64,000 nt of DNA from Myxacorys chilensis ATA2-1-KO14 (lineage in GTDB: Bacteria > Cyanobacteriota > Cyanobacteriia > Leptolyngbyales > Leptolyngbyaceae). Both the position numbers and the translations under genes were made by a program. The notes beneath the pieces are model-generated. The model searched no databases and was not told where the DNA came from. It saw only the letters and a program-made list of their open reading frames with translations. Of this stretch, positions 56,261 through 64,000 are shown piece after piece (position 1 is the first letter of the stretch; each line of letters starts with the position of its first letter). Where the stretch lies: positions 124,001 to 188,000 of the forward strand of contig JAHHHP010000001.1 in assembly GCA_019359275.1 (NCBI GenBank), given 5' to 3'.

Positions 56261-58381
56261 ATGTCATTTATGCGATTTAAGCCGCCTCATCTTCGGAGTC
56301 GCCTACTCTCAAGTTGCCTAGCTGTACTCGATTCTGTATTCGTCCCGATCTCTGATCTCAACAAACAGGCGATCGGGCAGACCGAACTACTGTGGGATAC
56401 CTATGGCGTTCCCCACATCTATGCGCAAAATTCAAAGGGTTTATTTCATGCCTTTGGTTGGGCACAGATGCACAGTCATGGCAATTTGCTGCTGCGTCTT
56501 TATGGTCAAGCGAGAGGACGAGCAGCAGAATATTGGGGAGAGGACTACTTAGAATCAGATCAGTGGGTGCGAATGATGGATGTTTCAGCCCGCGCACGTC
56601 AATGGTATGCGGCACAGACTCCCAGATTTCGTCGCTATCTTGATGCTTTCGCCGATGGAATGAACGCCTATGCTCGACAGCATCCTGAATCGATCGATGA
56701 TACATTTAAAGTCGTGCTGCCAGTCACCGCAGTAGATGTTTTGGCACACACTCAGCGGGTGCTCAATTTCACGTTTATAGTGAATCCTGAAAAAGTTGCA
56801 GGAATTATCGAGCAAGAGGAAGTCGTTAGCGAGCATGTACCTGGCTCTAATGGCTGGGCGATCGCGCCATCTCATTCCAAAAGCGGCAACGCTATGCTGC
56901 TAGCAAATCCACACTTATACTGGTCTGACTTGTTTCTCTGGTACGAAGCTCAACTCACTGCTCCTGGAATTGATGCCTACGGAGCCGCCTTAGTCGGTAC
57001 ACCCGTTTTAGAGATTGCCTTTAACAATTCTCTGGGGTGGACTCACACCGTCAATACTCACCATGGTTGGACTGCTTATGAACTAGAACTAGCCGAAGGT
57101 GGTTATCGCTGGAATGGTAAAATTTGCGACTTTAAAGCCAAGCAGCAAACTCTAAAAATTAAACAAAGCGATGGAACCATTCAGGAAAAATCTTTTCCAG
57201 TCCAACACTCGATTCATGGCCCAGTGATACATACACCAGATGGTCGCGCGATCGCAATTCGAGTCGTTGGACTGGATCAACCAAGAGCCTTAGAGCAATG
57301 GTGGAAGATGGCACGCGCCAATAACCTATCTCAGTTTGAGGCTGCCTTGAAACGACTGCAAATTCCCATGTTTACGGTCCTATATGCCGATTGTGCCGGA
57401 CATATTATGCATCTGTTTAACGGTCGAGTTCCGATTCGTCCTCATGGAGATTTTAAATTCTGGAAAGAGTTGATTCCTGGTAATACCTCCGCAACACTGT
57501 GGACTAAAACTCACCCCTACCGCGACCTGCCTAAAGTGGTTGATCCCGCTAGTGGGTGGGTGCAAAACGCGAACGATCCACCCTGGACAACCACATTTCC
57601 TGCACCACTCAAGCCCACGGATTATCCGCCTTATATCGCTCCTAACGGCTCAATGAATTTTCGAGCGCAACGTTCAGCCCGAATGCTGCAAGAAAATGCC
57701 AATCTTTCATTTGAGGATGTCATTGAGTTGAAGTACTCCACTCGCTCAGAACTAGCAGACCGTTTGCTGGATGATCTGATTCTGCTAGCACAGCAACAAG
57801 AGGATGAATTAACTCGTCGAGCGGCCGAGGTGTTAGCCAACTGGGATCGACATACAGAGCCAGAAAGCCGAGGCGCAGTCCTGTTTGCGGCTTGGGTACA
57901 AGAGCTTGACTTGTCCAATTTTTTTGCAACATCTTGGCATCTAGATTCACCACTTAGCACACCCAATGGCATTGCTGATCCTGAAACCGCGATCGCTGCC
58001 TTGACAGCCGCTGCTCAGAAAATTGAGGCAGACTATGGTTCTCTCGATGTCCCGTGGGGCAAGGTCTTTCGGATTCAACATGCAGGTAAAGATTTGCCCG
58101 CAGATGGTGCAGAAGATCCCCTAGGAATCTTTCGCAATCTCTGGTTTGTACCCACTGGAGATGGACAATTTACGAACATTGGTGGCGACTCATTCATTGC
58201 AGTCGTGGAGTTTTCTAACCCAGTGAAAGCCAAGGTACTGAACACCTATGGCAACTTGACTCAGCCTAATTCGCCGCATCAAACCGATCAGTTACCATTT
58301 GCGATTCAAAAACAGTTACGTCCCGTTTGGCGATCGCGACAAGACATCGAAGCTCATCTCGTATCCCGCCAGGTATTTTGA
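56261..58381 (+). CDS. PvdQ-like Ntn-hydrolase acylase (penicillin/AHL amidase family, S45)
   Basis: 706-aa proenzyme of the penicillin acylase family. Alpha-chain landmarks are LWDTYGVPHIYAQNSKGLFHAFGWAQMHSH. Autoprocessing should cut before the nucleophilic Ser in VPGSNGWAIAPSHS (about residue 197), giving alpha and beta chains. The beta chain has ANPHLYWSDLFLWYEAQL, FNNSLGWTHTVN and the oxyanion Asn region WVQNANDPPW. PvdQ removes the fatty acid from the pyoverdine precursor in the periplasm. Here it faces an FAAL-started NRPS, so deacylation of the lipopeptide is a reasonable inference; quorum-signal acylase activity is the alternative. The N-terminus has only a weak hydrophobic stretch, so export is unclear. 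Confidence 0.88.
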   Translation: MSFMRFKPPHLRSRLLSSCLAVLDSVFVPISDLNKQAIGQTELLWDTYGVPHIYAQNSKGLFHAFGWAQMHSHGNLLLRLYGQARGRAAEYWGEDYLESDQWVRMMDVSARARQWYAAQTPRFRRYLDAFADGMNAYARQHPESIDDTFKVVLPVTAVDVLAHTQRVLNFTFIVNPEKVAGIIEQEEVVSEHVPGSNGWAIAPSHSKSGNAMLLANPHLYWSDLFLWYEAQLTAPGIDAYGAALVGTPVLEIAFNNSLGWTHTVNTHHGWTAYELELAEGGYRWNGKICDFKAKQQTLKIKQSDGTIQEKSFPVQHSIHGPVIHTPDGRAIAIRVVGLDQPRALEQWWKMARANNLSQFEAALKRLQIPMFTVLYADCAGHIMHLFNGRVPIRPHGDFKFWKELIPGNTSATLWTKTHPYRDLPKVVDPASGWVQNANDPPWTTTFPAPLKPTDYPPYIAPNGSMNFRAQRSARMLQENANLSFEDVIELKYSTRSELADRLLDDLILLAQQQEDELTRRAAEVLANWDRHTEPESRGAVLFAAWVQELDLSNFFATSWHLDSPLSTPNGIADPETAIAALTAAAQKIEADYGSLDVPWGKVFRIQHAGKDLPADGAEDPLGIFRNLWFVPTGDGQFTNIGGDSFIAVVEFSNPVKAKVLNTYGNLTQPNSPHQTDQLPFAIQKQLRPVWRSRQDIEAHLVSRQVF

Positions 58382-58396
58382 GGGGGAATCGTCAAC

Positions 58397-59227
58397 TTAT
58401 CGACGCCGACCAACGGGAATGCAAAGCGGTGTTCCGGCAACCGGATCTTGAATAATCCGGCTCTCTAGCCCAAACACCTCTCGCACTAACGCTTCCGTCA
58501 TAATCTGGGCAGGTTCTCCCTGAGCTACAACCTGTCCTTGCGCGATCGCAACCAAACAATCGGCGTATCGGCAGGCTTGATTCAAGTCGTGCAGCACCAT
58601 CACGATCGTTCGTCCTTGGGTTTGATTCAAATCGTAGAGCAAATCTAGAACTTCGATCTGATGTGCTAAATCAAGGAATGTAGTTGGTTCGTCGAGCAAG
58701 AGAATATCTGTGTTTTGCGACAGCGACATAGCAATCCAGGCTCGCTGTCGCTGACCTCCAGAAAGCGTGTCTAACGATCGATCGGCTAGCTCGATCATGT
58801 CAGTAATTGACAAAGCTTGCTCTACCATCCACTCATCTTCTTTTGACCACTGTTGTAGCCAATTTTGATGCGGATAGCGTCCCTGTGCTACTAATTCTCG
58901 AACTGTCAAACCTTCGGGAGCAACGGGTCCTTGGGGCAAAATACCCAACCGTTTCGCAACTTCTTTGGTAGACAGCTTAAAGATAGAAGCACTATCGAGG
59001 TAGACAGTACCATGACGAGGTTTAAGCAACCGAGCTAAGCCACGCAGCAGCGTAGACTTACCGCACCCGTTTGAGCCAACGAGAACGGTGATTTTTCCGG
59101 CTGGAATCGCCAGATCCAAGTCTGAAATTACAGATGCACCATCGTAAGCTAGAGTGAGCTTGCGAGTAGTGAGTGCGATTCTTTGCGAGAGCGCTTGCGC
59201 AGTTACTGCGGAATTTTCTGCATTCAT
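58397..59227 (-). CDS. iron-siderophore ABC transporter ATPase (FecE/FhuC type)
   Basis: 276-aa ATPase with Walker [11 protein letters not shown]-loop ILPQG, signature LSGGQRQR, Walker [13 protein letters not shown] and switch His in MVLHDLNQA. The length and the [15 protein letters not shown] segment are typical of FecE/FhuC/FepC ATPases. It powers import of the ferric siderophore through the two permeases encoded just upstream. Its ATG overlaps the stop of the preceding permease gene (ATGA). It ends 15 bp from the convergent acylase gene. Confidence 0.94.
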   Translation of the reverse strand: MNAENSAVTAQALSQRIALTTRKLTLAYDGASVISDLDLAIPAGKITVLVGSNGCGKSTLLRGLARLLKPRHGTVYLDSASIFKLSTKEVAKRLGILPQGPVAPEGLTVRELVAQGRYPHQNWLQQWSKEDEWMVEQALSITDMIELADRSLDTLSGGQRQRAWIAMSLSQNTDILLLDEPTTFLDLAHQIEVLDLLYDLNQTQGRTIVMVLHDLNQACRYADCLVAIAQGQVVAQGEPAQIMTEALVREVFGLESRIIQDPVAGTPLCIPVGRRR

Positions 59228-60261
59228 TGATGACGATTTTGGTATAGCAAGTAAAGAAAATAGGGTGCGCCGATCGTGGCGGTAATCACACCACAGGGTA
59301 GCTCAGTTGGAGCAAACAGCGTCCGCCCAAGCAAATCAGCTAGAACTGTGATCATGCCCCCCATGAGGGCAGCCGTGGGCAATAATCCCTCATAAGCGGT
59401 TCCGACTAATTGCCGAGCTAGATGAGGAGCCATTAGTCCAACAAATCCAACGGTGCCTGCTGTTGCTACCGAAGCACCCGTGAGCGCAACACTTGTAATT
59501 AACAACAGGACACGCTGCCATTCAACTCGGCTCCCCACTCCCCGCGCCACATCGTCTCCTAAATGCAAAACATTCAAATCGCGAGACAGCAACAGCGCCA
59601 GCGGAATAAGGACGATGAGCCAGGGCAAAAGCGGCAAGAGATGCTCCCAACTGCGTCCGTAGACGCTTCCCGTTATCCAAATCCACGCTTGGCTAACGCT
59701 ATTGATCTGTCCAAACGTGAGCATAACTGAAATAACAGCATTGGTAAAAGCCGCAATGCCTACACCGATTAAAATTAAACGAATCGGTGAACTTCCTCCA
59801 TCCCATGCGAGCAGATAAATTAAAATTGCAGCTACAAATGCTCCTGCAAATGCCGCGATCGGGAGCACAAACCCTGGAACAGATGGAAATAGCACAATGA
59901 AGCTAACGGCGACTACGCTCGCGCCTGCATTAATGCCAATTATATCTGGAGCGGCAAGTGGATTGCGTGTTATTCCTTGTAGGATTGCTCCAGAAATCGC
60001 AAATCCAACCCCAACCAGAAAAGCAATCAATGCACGCGGCAACCGCAACGTGTGAATAATGAAATCGTAATCAGCGTTATCTGTCTCAATTTTTAATAAT
60101 GTCTTTAATACATCAATAGGCGAAATAGGATATTCACCTTGTCCCAAACTTAGAAGCACGATCGCTAAGGTTATCAGCCCCAATACGACTAAAACAATGG
60201 GAACACGCCGATCAATGCGAAACGAAATCTGCCGAGAACGAACCGTAATCCAATGATTCAT
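59224..60261 (-). CDS. iron-siderophore ABC transporter permease (FecCD family)
   Basis: 345-aa permease with about 9-10 helices. FecCD landmarks are [44 protein letters not shown], the [15 protein letters not shown] coupling region and the terminal [22 protein letters not shown]. The frame is open 54 codons further upstream, but that part overlaps the other permease gene and is not family-like; ATG 60261 overlaps the upstream TGA as ATGA, so I start there. It forms the inner-membrane channel with its neighbour. The adjacent genes contain no periplasmic binding protein. Confidence 0.93.
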   Translation of the reverse strand: MNHWITVRSRQISFRIDRRVPIVLVVLGLITLAIVLLSLGQGEYPISPIDVLKTLLKIETDNADYDFIIHTLRLPRALIAFLVGVGFAISGAILQGITRNPLAAPDIIGINAGASVVAVSFIVLFPSVPGFVLPIAAFAGAFVAAILIYLLAWDGGSSPIRLILIGVGIAAFTNAVISVMLTFGQINSVSQAWIWITGSVYGRSWEHLLPLLPWLIVLIPLALLLSRDLNVLHLGDDVARGVGSRVEWQRVLLLITSVALTGASVATAGTVGFVGLMAPHLARQLVGTAYEGLLPTAALMGGMITVLADLLGRTLFAPTELPCGVITATIGAPYFLYLLYQNRHQ

Positions 60262-61319
60262 CGTTTCACCCGCGATCGCGCTAAATAAATAAAGAACGGT
60301 GCTCCTAGAAGACTGGTCATAATCCCAACCGGAATCTCTTGAGGTTTGAGGATTAAACGAGCACCAATATCTGCTAGCAGTAAGAGAATGCCACCGAGAC
60401 AGGCGGAATAGGGAAGCAACCAACGATAATCAGTACCAATCAAAAACCGAGCAACGTGCGGAACAATCAGCCCAATAAACGAAATGGGTCCTGCGATCGC
60501 GACAGCGCTGCCTGCCAATAGCACCACTACAACTATTGCCGTCACTTTTACCCACCCTGTTTTCAGTCCTAATCCCGTTGCGACATCTTCACCTAACGCT
60601 AACGTTGTTAACGGTTTACCCATTGCAAACGCCATGAGTAGACCAACAACCATGCAAGGAAGCACCTGCAAAAATAAGCTCACATCTCGTCCTGCCACTG
60701 ATCCCGCTAACCAAAAACGAATTTCATCCAGCGTTTCTTGATCGAGAATCAGAATGCTTGTCGTGAGTGAAAAGAGGAGATAAGTTAGAGCAGACCCCGC
60801 TAATACAAGCTTCAATGGGGTCATACCGCTTCGACCCAAAGATCCCAATAAATAGACTGCGATCGCCGTGAGTCCTGCACCAAGAAAGGCAAATCCGACA
60901 TAGACCGGAGCAGAGACACCACCCAGGAGGAACAAAACTAGCACCATTGCAAATGCTGCACCACTGTTGATGCCCAAAATATCTGGTGAAGCTAGAGGAT
61001 TGCGAGTCAGTCCTTGCAGAATGGTTCCAGCAACTGCTAACGCTGCCCCGACCATCAACGCAATCAGCGATCGTGGCATTCTTACCGTTCGGATAATTAG
61101 ATGCTCGGTAGAACCATCAAACGCCGTCAAAGCAGCGAAGACAGTATTTGGGTGAATCTCTGCTGCCCCAAAGGTAATACTCGTTATCAAACAGATGAAG
61201 AGAACTAGCAAACATAACGCAAGTCCTACCACGAGTAAAGCCTGCGATCTTCCTATAACCTTCTGAGGAGATCGCGCCTTTTCTCTGATTAATGAGGATG
61301 GTTTGACCACTCTCTTCAT
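60258..61319 (-). CDS. iron-siderophore ABC transporter permease (FecCD family), first gene of the import operon
   Basis: 353-aa permease paralogous to the next one: VRMPRSLIALMVGAALAVAGTILQGLTRNPLASPDILGINSGAA, VPHVARFLIGTDYRWLLP and PQEIPVGIMTSLLGAPFFIYL are intact. It pairs with the second permease in a heterodimeric channel. AGGAG lies directly against the ATG at 61319; the GTG at 61310 (residue 4) has better spacing and may be the real start. A tandem 15-bp duplication lies 10-40 bp upstream. The three-gene fecD-C-E-like operon is divergent from the TonB-dependent receptor. Confidence 0.93.
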   Translation of the reverse strand: MKRVVKPSSLIREKARSPQKVIGRSQALLVVGLALCLLVLFICLITSITFGAAEIHPNTVFAALTAFDGSTEHLIIRTVRMPRSLIALMVGAALAVAGTILQGLTRNPLASPDILGINSGAAFAMVLVLFLLGGVSAPVYVGFAFLGAGLTAIAVYLLGSLGRSGMTPLKLVLAGSALTYLLFSLTTSILILDQETLDEIRFWLAGSVAGRDVSLFLQVLPCMVVGLLMAFAMGKPLTTLALGEDVATGLGLKTGWVKVTAIVVVVLLAGSAVAIAGPISFIGLIVPHVARFLIGTDYRWLLPYSACLGGILLLLADIGARLILKPQEIPVGIMTSLLGAPFFIYLARSRVKR

Positions 61320-61862
61320 CTCCTAGCGGGTTTGCAAGAATTGGGTTTGCAAGAATTGACTGTGATGACGAGCCAGAGACGCTAACCTGGCAACAGAATT
61401 AAACACGGGTTGAATAAGCTGAGAGGGTTTCTCAATAAGATTAAACGGTCAGTTGCTACATTGCAAGTAGAGTTGAAACAAACTTTCAAGTAGCTAGGTT
61501 CACAGCAAGTCGTTTAGCGATTGGAACCTGGATCGAAGCGAAATTAGCAGATCAGATCCTCAATGACTCTGATAGCACGAAATCTGACTGGTTTTATCGA
61601 TGAAGCAAGAAGTTAACATCCTCAATAGAACACGGTTGACAGGGGAACCACTTCACTGCTTAATGATAAGTTATGTCATCTGCTTGACATGATTAGCAGA
61701 ATTGTTCAAGCGACTAATAAAAAGCTTTCGCGTTTAAAGCTGTCATTCCTTTGGGGTTGAGCTTTGGCGCAACTCGTGGTTTTGCCTCTAGCGTTCGTTC
61801 TGTAGAGGCTGTTTAATCATGCCAATTTGTTATCCCATTCCAATGTTTTCGTGCGAGGAGAG
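61320..61862. promoter_or_regulatory. divergent region between importer operon and TonB-dependent receptor
   Basis: This 543-bp gap holds the promoters of the importer (minus) and receptor (plus). A Fur-like stretch, ATGATAAGTTATGTCA (61663-61678), resembles a 7-1-7 site (TGATAA-G-TTATgTCA) and lies about 185 bp before the receptor. The 15-bp duplication is at the importer side. I see no gene in it. Confidence 0.45.
61329..61358. repeat. perfect 15-bp tandem duplication upstream of the permease operon
   Basis: GGTTTGCAAGAATTG is present twice in direct succession (61329-61343 and 61344-61358), immediately upstream of the first permease gene, in its leader or promoter. It looks like a recent duplication that could change spacing of a promoter or leader element. 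Confidence 0.7.
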
Positions 61863-64000
61863 ATGTTGAAAGCGCAGTCATTTTCAGGCTTTACTTGTTT
61901 AGGCGTTGCAGGTCTAGCATCCGTCGTGATGGCTCAGCCAGCTTGGGCTGAGGTTACACAAATCACAGCTGTGCAGGTCAAGCCAACATCTAAGGGGATT
62001 GAACTAGTTCTAGAGAGCACAAGTAACCAGCAACTTAAAGTCTTTACAACCCGCTACGGTCAAACGCTGATTACAGACATTGCTAACGCGCAATTGCTGG
62101 AGGGCAAAACTTTTCGCCAGGACAACCCAACTGACACGATCTCTAGTATCACGGTAACGCCCTTGGGGGCTAACACGGTGCGAGTTACGATCGCAGGCAA
62201 AGCCGGGTTGCCGTCTGCCCAAGTTGTTGAAAACACGCCAAGACTGGTTCTAAGTGTTACTGCCCCAGCGACAACTGCCACAACGCCCCTGCCTCCTTCT
62301 GAATCAACCCCTAACCCAGCTCAAACAAACCCTAACCCGTCAACCCAGTCTAACCAACCTGAACCGTCTGCCGATGAGGAAGAGGTCGCTCGGCCCAATC
62401 CATCTGCACCTGCCGGTCGCGCATCAGATCAGTCTGAGGAAGAATCTGCCGATGAGGAAGAGGTTGTTGTCACAGGCGATGGAGAACCAGGGTATCGTGC
62501 TCCTAGTGCCACAACTGCAACCAGAACAGATACACCTCTGCGAGACATTCCTCAGTCCATTCAAGTCGTGCCTCAGCAAGTGATTCAAGATCAGCAAGTC
62601 ACTCGCGTTGGGGAAGCGGTTCGCAACGTTAGTGGTGTGACGGTCTTGCAAGGGTACGGTGGCTCGACTGATAACTACACGATTCGCGGTTTGGCCGCGT
62701 CTAGCAACCTGAGAAACGGGTTTAGAGACGATGGATTTCTTGGGTTTACTGATCCCGCCAACATCGAGCGGATCGAAGTGCTCAAAGGTCCAGCTTCGGT
62801 ACTGTATGGGCAGTTTGAGCCGGGTGGCGTGGTGAACTACGTTACGAAAAAACCGACGAGCAATCCCTTTTATGCAGGTGAATTGGCGATCGGTAGCTAC
62901 AGCTTCTACCGTCCATCGATTGATTTTTCAGGTCCGCTGACGCCAGATAAGTCAGTGCTGTATCGCTTAAATGTTGCCTACGAAAACTCAGGAAGTTTCC
63001 GCGATTTCGTCAACAGTGAAGTGTTTGTTGCAGCTCCAGTTTTGACGTTTAAGCTCGGTGATGCGACGGATTTGACGTTGGAGTATGAATACGTCAACGT
63101 AGACCGAACCTTCGATCGCGGCTTTCCTGCTGAACCAGAAATCTTCAGACTGCCGATTGGCCGCTTTTTGGGAGAACCTAGCGATCGCTATCGCTTGACA
63201 GGTAACAAACCTAGCTTGACTGTAGAGCACCGGTTCAATCCAAACTTGCGGGTGCGGAGTGCATTTATGGCTCAAATTTTTGATGCCGATCGTTCCAATG
63301 CTCAAGCCCGCACGTTTCGGCTGAACGAAGATCGTGAAACGTTGCGACGCAGATACACCGTTTCTGAGGAGAAAGCCGAGGATTACGGGCTACAAACAGA
63401 TTTGATCGGTAACTTCAATACTGGGTCTGTTAAGCATGAATTGTTAGCAGGATTTGAATTGAGCCGAAACACTTATGATGCTGTGTTGCGACGTACCGAG
63501 TTTACTCCAATCAACATCTTCAATCCGGTTTACGGTTCTCCAATTCCGACTGATCTCGATACTGTGTTTGATAACGATCGACGCAGCGACACATTAGGTA
63601 TCTATTTACAAGATCAGATCACGTTATTACCCAATCTCAAACTTCTGGTCGGTGCTCGTCTCGATTTTATCGATTTTGAGAATGAAGATCGATTGACAGA
63701 TACGACTTCTAGCCGTAACTACACCGCATTCTCTCCTCGCGTTGGGATTGTTTATCAACCGATCGAACCCGTTTCGCTGTATGCCAGTTTTAGCAAATCG
63801 TTTAAACCGAATGTTTTGGCTCTCACAAGTGGCGGAGATCTGTTAGAGCCTGAAAAAGGGACACAGTACGAAGTCGGAGTTAAAAGTGAACTCTTCGGCG
63901 GCAGGCTCTCTGCAACCCTAGCAGCTTATAGCATTACAAAAACCAACGTCGCCACTACTGATCCCAACGATACGGAGGGTCTCTTCTCGATCGCGGCGGG
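61863..64000 (+). CDS. TonB-dependent siderophore receptor with N-terminal AMIN domain (5' part, truncated by window end)
   Basis: The frame from ATG 61863 (behind GAGGAG) stays open to the window end, 712 codons. A Sec signal peptide (FTCLGVAGLASVVMAQPAWA) is followed by an AMIN domain (about 25-130: ITAVQVKPTSKGIELVLES, YGQTLITDI). A long Pro/Asn/acidic linker contains SADEEEV twice. The plug domain has DTPLRDIPQSIQVVPQQVI, NVSGVTVLQGYG, YTIRGL, IERIEVLKGPASVLYGQFEPGG and VNYVTKKP. The barrel follows (YLQDQITLLPNLKLLVGARLD; SFSKSFKPN). It would import the ferric siderophore across the outer membrane using TonB energy. The AMIN-plug fusion is typical of cyanobacterial receptors. The C-terminal barrel end is outside the window. 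Confidence 0.93.
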   Translation, partial: MLKAQSFSGFTCLGVAGLASVVMAQPAWAEVTQITAVQVKPTSKGIELVLESTSNQQLKVFTTRYGQTLITDIANAQLLEGKTFRQDNPTDTISSITVTPLGANTVRVTIAGKAGLPSAQVVENTPRLVLSVTAPATTATTPLPPSESTPNPAQTNPNPSTQSNQPEPSADEEEVARPNPSAPAGRASDQSEEESADEEEVVVTGDGEPGYRAPSATTATRTDTPLRDIPQSIQVVPQQVIQDQQVTRVGEAVRNVSGVTVLQGYGGSTDNYTIRGLAASSNLRNGFRDDGFLGFTDPANIERIEVLKGPASVLYGQFEPGGVVNYVTKKPTSNPFYAGELAIGSYSFYRPSIDFSGPLTPDKSVLYRLNVAYENSGSFRDFVNSEVFVAAPVLTFKLGDATDLTLEYEYVNVDRTFDRGFPAEPEIFRLPIGRFLGEPSDRYRLTGNKPSLTVEHRFNPNLRVRSAFMAQIFDADRSNAQARTFRLNEDRETLRRRYTVSEEKAEDYGLQTDLIGNFNTGSVKHELLAGFELSRNTYDAVLRRTEFTPINIFNPVYGSPIPTDLDTVFDNDRRSDTLGIYLQDQITLLPNLKLLVGARLDFIDFENEDRLTDTTSSRNYTAFSPRVGIVYQPIEPVSLYASFSKSFKPNVLALTSGGDLLEPEKGTQYEVGVKSELFGGRLSATLAAYSITKTNVATTDPNDTEGLFSIAA

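Noticed and set aside
60262..60423. 54-codon extension of the second permease
   Set aside because: It overlaps the other permease gene, is not family-like, and the ATGA coupling at 60258-60261 gives a clear start.

Overview
The window looks like a chromosomal segment of a filamentous cyanobacterium, possibly Leptolyngbya-like. GCGATCGC-type HIP1 palindromes are scattered throughout, the outer-membrane receptor carries an AMIN domain, and the largest operon resembles cyanobacterial cyanochelin-type lipopeptide siderophore clusters. The genus is a guess; the phylum is well supported.

Layout. (1) 1-4.5 kb holds an unrecognised protein, a 21-bp minisatellite (about 16 copies) and three minus-strand oxidoreductases: an aldo/keto reductase, an Old Yellow Enzyme homologue and a short-chain dehydrogenase. 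Long inverted and direct repeats lie in their leader regions. (2) 4.7-21.1 kb is an exopolysaccharide locus. It has a GT14-like and a WecG/TagA transferase on the minus strand, then on the plus strand a GT2, a Wzx-type flippase, a DxD-containing transferase-like protein, three GT4-type transferases, a decayed GT2 remnant and a five-bladed-propeller glycosidase. A convergent O-antigen ligase/polymerase, a Wzz/BY-kinase and a secreted GH39-like glycosidase complete it. The signal peptide of that glycosidase is encoded inside the 3' end of the kinase gene. A strong hairpin at 21.1 kb separates this locus from the next. (3) 21.1-55.4 kb is a minus-strand operon of eight tightly packed or overlapping genes encoding a lipopeptide assembly line. 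(4) 55.4-64 kb has siderophore-use genes: a PvdQ-like Ntn-hydrolase acylase, a FecE/FecC/FecD-type ABC importer and the 5' part of an AMIN/TonB-dependent siderophore receptor that runs off the window.

How the genes work together. Read in transcription order (55.4 to 21.1 kb) the assembly line is: FAAL-ACP-C-A(Val)-PCP-Cy-A(Cys-like)-PCP; C-A(basic residue)-PCP-E; C-A(unassigned)-PCP; a PLP decarboxylase; a free-standing C domain; a free-standing TauD/SyrP-type hydroxylase; I-A(Asp)-PCP; C-A(Gly)-PCP-C-TauD; I-A(Asp)-PCP-reductase. Here I is a condensation-like domain that has lost the HHxxxDG motif, which I read as the 'interface' domain known from beta-hydroxyaspartate siderophore synthetases. 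The inferred product is an N-acyl heptapeptide: acyl-Val-thiazoline (or oxazoline)-D-Lys/Orn-like-X-betaOHAsp-Gly-betaOHAsp, released as an aldehyde or alcohol. The two beta-hydroxyaspartates would be Fe(III) ligands. The acylase may trim the fatty acyl tail, as PvdQ does for pyoverdine, and the receptor and importer would recover the ferric complex. Adenylation specificities were read by eye from hand alignment to GrsA and are predictions.

The most unusual points are the duplicated C/TauD/I-A-T module with the hydroxylase fused in one copy and free in the other, the PLP decarboxylase inside the NRPS operon, and an FAAL-started assembly line beside a PvdQ-like acylase.
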